A DNA stretch of 8,144 nt from Vulcanimicrobiia bacterium. GTDB taxonomy: Bacteria > Vulcanimicrobiota > Vulcanimicrobiia > Vulcanimicrobiales > Vulcanimicrobiaceae. Location: the NCBI GenBank assembly GCA_025451135.1, contig JANWKW010000137.1, positions 1-8,144 on the forward strand. The letters are read 5' to 3'. Under the pieces are notes generated by a model. It was given only the letters and a program-made list of their open reading frames with translations. It was not told where the DNA came from and searched no databases. Position 1 is the first letter of the stretch. The number at the start of each line of letters is the position of its first letter. Position numbers and translations under genes: made by a program. Of the stretch, positions 6,130 to 8,144 are shown piece after piece.

Positions 6130-6998
6130 GGCGCGCGCACTTCCTCGCGGGCGCCGCAGCGCTGGCCGCCGTCCCGCGTCCGGCCCTCGCGGCGAGCCTC
6201 CAGGCCCGGCTGCACGCCATCGTCCGGCGCATGCCGGCGACGGCCGGCATCGTCGCCATGACGATGCAGAGCGAGACGCCGATCTACGCGCATAACGCCG
6301 GGCTCTCGTTCCCGACCGCCTCGACCATCAAGCTCGCGATCATGCTGACCGCCTTCAACCGCGAAGCCGCCGCGCCCGGCACCCTCGCCGAACGCATCGT
6401 CACCCGTCGCGCGAACCTCATCGGCGGCAGCGACTTCATGGCCGCCCAGCCCGACGGTGCGAAGCTCAGCGTGCTCGAGCTGATCCACCCGATGATCACG
6501 CTGAGCGACAACACCGCCTCCAACGCACTGATCGACCACTTCGGCGTGGCCGCCATCAACGCGACGGCGCACGCGGCCGGGATGACGCACACCCACCTGC
6601 AGCGCAAGTTCCTGGACTACAGCGCGATCGTGCACCATCAGGACAACCGCTCGACGCCGGCCGATATGGCGCATCTGCTCTTCCAGTTCGAACGCGGGGC
6701 GCGCGAAGGCGTCCCGACGGTCGCGTCGCCGACGGCCTGTCGCGCGATGGTCGAGATCATGCTGGGGCAGACCGACAAGGAAGGCATCCCGGACGGCGTG
6801 CCCGGCGTGCCGGTCGCCAACAAGACCGGCGCGATCGACTACACCCGCAACGACGTCGCCATCGTCGACCCGTTCGGCAACTCCCCGTTCGTGCTGGCCG
6901 TCATGACCGAAGGCGTCCGCTCGTACGGCGGCGTGTACCTCGGCATGCGCGAACTGGCCCGGACGCTCCAGCACCATTTGGCCGGCTCCAACGCTTGA
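6126..6998 (+). CDS. Class A beta-lactamase-like serine hydrolase, Tat-like signal
   Basis: A 290-residue protein starting at the GTG that overlaps the permease stop (GTGA, 6126-6129). Residues 1-23 look like a short Tat signal (Arg2-Arg3, RRAHFL, hydrophobic core AGAAALAAV, cleavage after ALA). The penicillin-binding fold is clear: STIK (66-69, nucleophile Ser66 and Lys69), SDN (127-129) and KTG (233-235), in the right order and spacing. The omega loop, which should hold the deacylating Glu of ExxLN, instead reads HTHLQRKFLDYSAIVHHQDN (155-174), with no ExxLN. This resembles the PF13354 'beta-lactamase2' branch of serine hydrolases. It may be a weak beta-lactamase, a penicillin-binding esterase or a peptidase; activity cannot be decided here. 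Coupling to the exporter permease suggests shared expression. The stop codon lies within the MerR promoter. Confidence 0.88.
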   Translation: MRRAHFLAGAAALAAVPRPALAASLQARLHAIVRRMPATAGIVAMTMQSETPIYAHNAGLSFPTASTIKLAIMLTAFNREAAAPGTLAERIVTRRANLIGGSDFMAAQPDGAKLSVLELIHPMITLSDNTASNALIDHFGVAAINATAHAAGMTHTHLQRKFLDYSAIVHHQDNRSTPADMAHLLFQFERGAREGVPTVASPTACRAMVEIMLGQTDKEGIPDGVPGVPVANKTGAIDYTRNDVAIVDPFGNSPFVLAVMTEGVRSYGGVYLGMRELARTLQHHLAGSNA

Positions 6999-7025
6999 CC
7001 CTGACGCTGCGTCATGGTCTAGTCT
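6995..7025 (+). promoter_or_regulatory. MerR-type promoter and operator for the TipAS regulator
   Basis: A -35 box TTGACC (6995-7000) and a -10 box TAGTCT (7020-7025) are separated by 19 bases, the stretched spacing that defines MerR-family promoters. The spacer carries a palindrome: core TGACGC-T-GCGTCA (7002-7014), extended to 6997-7019 with one mismatched pair, covering GACC on the left and GGTC on the right. Its centre is at 7008. The -35 overlaps the TGA stop (6996-6998) of the beta-lactamase-like gene. The layout implies autoregulation by the MerR protein encoded directly downstream, by DNA untwisting. The transcription start should fall near 7031-7033. Confidence 0.85.
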
Positions 7026-7032
7026 CGAGGAC

Positions 7033-7806
7033 GTGAGATCGACCGTGGAGACGAACGGCAGACTGCTCCAAGCCAAGGAGTTCGCAGAACGCGCGGGCGT
7101 CACCGTACGCACGCTGCACATCTACGACCGCGAGGGGCTGCTCGAACCTGCGACGCGCACCGAGGCGAACTATCGCCTCTACGGCGAGGAACAGCTCGAA
7201 CGGCTCGAGCAGATCTTGGCGCTGCGCTTCGTCGGCTTCGGACTCGATCGCATCAAAGAACTCTTAGCGGGACCGCCCCGGCCGTTGATCGGGGCCCTGC
7301 GTATCCAGCGCGAGATCATCGCGCATCGGAAGCGCGGCTTGGAGGCGGCGATCGGCGCGATCGACGAGGCCGAACGCGCGCTCGCGGCCGATCCGTCGGC
7401 CGACCGCTGGAAGACGCTCCGCGACGTCATCGAGGTATTCAAGATGCAGCACGACGACGACTGGACCAAGAACTACTACACCGACGAAGACCGCGAGAAG
7501 CTCGCCGAAAAGATGAAGACGACCCCCAAAGAGGTCGTCGAAAGAGGTCAGAGCGATTGGGCCGCCCTGATCGCCGACGTCGAAGAAGCCGCCGCCCGCG
7601 GCGACGATCCCGCCGACCGGCCCGCGCAAGCCCTCGCCGCCCGCTGGAAAGACCTCGTCGGCCAGTTCACCCAAGGCGACCCCGGCATCACCAAAGGCCT
7701 CAACAAGCTCTGGAACGACCAGACCCACTGGCCCAAGGACTTCAAACGCCCCTACTCCGACGCCGCCGACGCCTTCATCAAAAAAGCGATGAACTGCAAC
7801 GGCTGA
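7033..7806 (+). CDS. MerR family regulator with TipAS drug-sensing domain
   Basis: A 257-residue transcription activator. Residues 11-78 form the MerR winged helix-turn-helix (LLQAKEFAERAGVTVRTLHIYDREGLL, NYRLYGEEQLERL, and RFVGFGLDRIKELL). A coiled-coil dimerisation helix follows at about 85-120. The C-terminal region (about 140-253; YYTDEDREKL, then WAALIADVEEA, KGLNKLWNDQ and DAFIKKAM) matches the TipAS antibiotic-recognition domain, PF07739, found in TipA, SkgA, Mta and AlbA, which bind peptide or other drugs and activate export genes. The GTG at 7033 is taken as start. It lies 7 bases past the -10 box, so its mRNA may be leaderless; a GTG at 7045 is the alternative and still leaves the whole DNA-binding domain. 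It probably regulates itself and perhaps the exporter genes, though no second copy of its operator was noticed upstream of them. Confidence 0.92.
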   Translation: MRSTVETNGRLLQAKEFAERAGVTVRTLHIYDREGLLEPATRTEANYRLYGEEQLERLEQILALRFVGFGLDRIKELLAGPPRPLIGALRIQREIIAHRKRGLEAAIGAIDEAERALAADPSADRWKTLRDVIEVFKMQHDDDWTKNYYTDEDREKLAEKMKTTPKEVVERGQSDWAALIADVEEAAARGDDPADRPAQALAARWKDLVGQFTQGDPGITKGLNKLWNDQTHWPKDFKRPYSDAADAFIKKAMNCNG

Positions 7807-7808
7807 TG

Positions 7809-7843
7809 AAAAGGGACCGCCGCGATCGCTGCAGGCGGTCCCT
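7809..7843 (-). terminator. Rho-independent terminator for the cyclophilin gene, perhaps bidirectional
   Basis: A perfect 9-base stem, GGGACCGCC (7813-7821) with GGCGGTCCC (7834-7842), closes a 12-base loop containing GCGATCGC. On the minus strand it is followed by TTTT (7812-7809), so it best fits termination of the leftward cyclophilin transcript. Rightward, for the MerR gene ending at 7806, the stem is followed by TCGACTTC with no T-run, so termination there would be weaker. Confidence 0.65.
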
Positions 7844-7873
7844 CGACTTCACTTCGTTACGCTCGGGATGACA
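7834..7873 (-). repeat. Copy of a dispersed intergenic repeat (TGTCATCCCGAGCG type)
   Basis: Read on the minus strand from 7873, the sequence starts TGTCATCCCGAGCG, continues with AACGAAGTGAAGTCGAG, and runs into the GGGACCGCC hairpin. Its translation contains CHPERNEVKSRD. I recognise this as a member of the short intergenic repeat that is dispersed in many bacterial genomes and that produces spurious proteins with CHPERSE or VIPSEARDL strings. It occupies the gap between two gene ends, a usual site for such repeats. Only one copy lies in this window, so repetition is from knowledge rather than seen here. Confidence 0.6.
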
Positions 7874-7874
7874 A

Positions 7875-7897
7875 GAGAGCCGGGCTCGCCCGCTCTC
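7875..7897 (-). terminator. Hairpin directly after the cyclophilin stop codon
   Basis: GAGAGC (7875-7880) pairs with GCTCTC (7892-7897) and, after one bulged base, GGG (7882-7884) pairs with CCC (7889-7891) around the loop CTCG. On the minus strand it begins one base after the TAG stop (7901-7899) and is followed by TTGTC, a poor T-run. It may act as a first-stage terminator or as an mRNA 3'-end stabiliser ahead of the better terminator at 7809-7843. Confidence 0.45.
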
Positions 7898-7898
7898 C

Positions 7899-8144
7899 CT
7901 ACGAAGCGGTTTTTGGTTCGATGGTGACGGTGCCCATCGAATCCCCGACCCGGATCGCATCGAGCGCTTCAAAACCGTCGGTCATCTGGCCGAAGACCGT
8001 GTACTGATTGTCGAGGAAGCGCGCGTCATCGAGGCAGATGTAGAACTGCGAGCCGCCCGAATCCGGGTGCGACGAGCGGGCCATCGCGACCGTGCCGCGC
8101 ACGTGCGGGCGTTCGTTGAACTCGGCCTTCAACCGGTAGCCCGG
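7899..8144 (-). CDS. Cyclophilin-type peptidyl-prolyl isomerase (5' end cut by window edge)
   Basis: The last 81 residues of a cyclophilin, which catalyses cis-trans isomerisation of proline peptide bonds. Visible family motifs are GTVAMAR (the strand before the active-site loop), DSGGSQFYICL (the substrate-binding GSQF segment), and FLDNQYTVFGQMTDGFEALDAI, the conserved LDxxxTVFGxV strand and final helix. The bacterial family is usually about 160-190 residues, so roughly half the protein lies beyond the right edge. An internal TTG at 8132 gives a shorter open frame, but the frame is open to the window edge and homology continues through it (PGYRLKAEFN), so that is not the real start. No membrane segment is seen in this part; location cannot be determined without the N-terminus. 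Confidence 0.9.
   Translation of the reverse strand, partial: PGYRLKAEFNERPHVRGTVAMARSSHPDSGGSQFYICLDDARFLDNQYTVFGQMTDGFEALDAIRVGDSMGTVTIEPKTAS

Noticed and set aside
5274..6998. A 574-residue plus-strand frame that appears to join an unknown N-terminus to the beta-lactamase-like protein
   Set aside because: The first part is the permease read in the wrong frame (Arg/Pro/Ala-rich). The true hydrolase starts at the GTG at 6126, where a signal peptide begins.
6111..7121. A 336-residue minus-strand frame opposite the hydrolase and regulator start
   Set aside because: Composition is that of an antisense shadow (Asp, Arg, Gly and Val rich) and it overlaps two confidently identified plus-strand genes and the MerR promoter.
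1..8144. CRISPR arrays, tRNA or rRNA genes, insertion sequences, integrases, attachment sites
   Set aside because: No regularly spaced direct repeats, RNA gene signatures, transposase-like proteins or paired terminal repeats were seen on either strand.

Overview
The window is GC-rich bacterial DNA with tightly packed genes, frequent GTG starts and repeated 4-base stop/start overlaps. No rRNA, tRNA or phylogenetic marker is present, so the phylum cannot be fixed. The style (high GC, few Shine-Dalgarno sites, a COG4586-type ABC exporter, a TipAS-type MerR regulator) would suit a soil or uncultured lineage such as Eremiobacterota, Chloroflexota or Actinomycetota. That placement is a guess.

Left part (1-1795, minus strand): a cytidylate-kinase-like P-loop protein is followed, with a GTGA overlap, by an MFS exporter that runs off the left edge. 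Centre (1850-6998, plus strand): an ABC-2 export system. The ATPase overlaps a gamma-carbonic-anhydrase-like hexapeptide protein, which overlaps the first permease. A two-gene minus-strand cassette (pirin, then a UBP-type zinc finger; 4299-5281) is wedged in next. The second permease follows, and a class A beta-lactamase-like serine hydrolase with a Tat-like signal overlaps its stop codon. Right part: a MerR/TipAS regulator (7033-7806) with a textbook MerR promoter, a short intergenic region holding two hairpins and a copy of a dispersed repeat, and the 3' end of a minus-strand cyclophilin gene that enters from the right edge.

Read together, the centre and right look like an export and drug-response neighbourhood: ABC exporter, MFS exporter, a beta-lactamase-fold hydrolase and a drug-sensing regulator type. 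The substrate cannot be read from sequence. The most unusual points are the hexapeptide protein inside the ABC operon that has lost all three expected zinc ligands, the opposite-strand cassette splitting the two permease genes, the beta-lactamase-like protein without a recognisable ExxLN omega-loop motif and coupled to a permease, and a near-perfect operator overlapping that gene's stop codon and driving a possibly leaderless mRNA.

No gene-free stretch longer than 300 bases occurs. The non-coding gaps are 1796-1849, 4296-4298, 5282-5334, 6999-7032 and 7807-7898.
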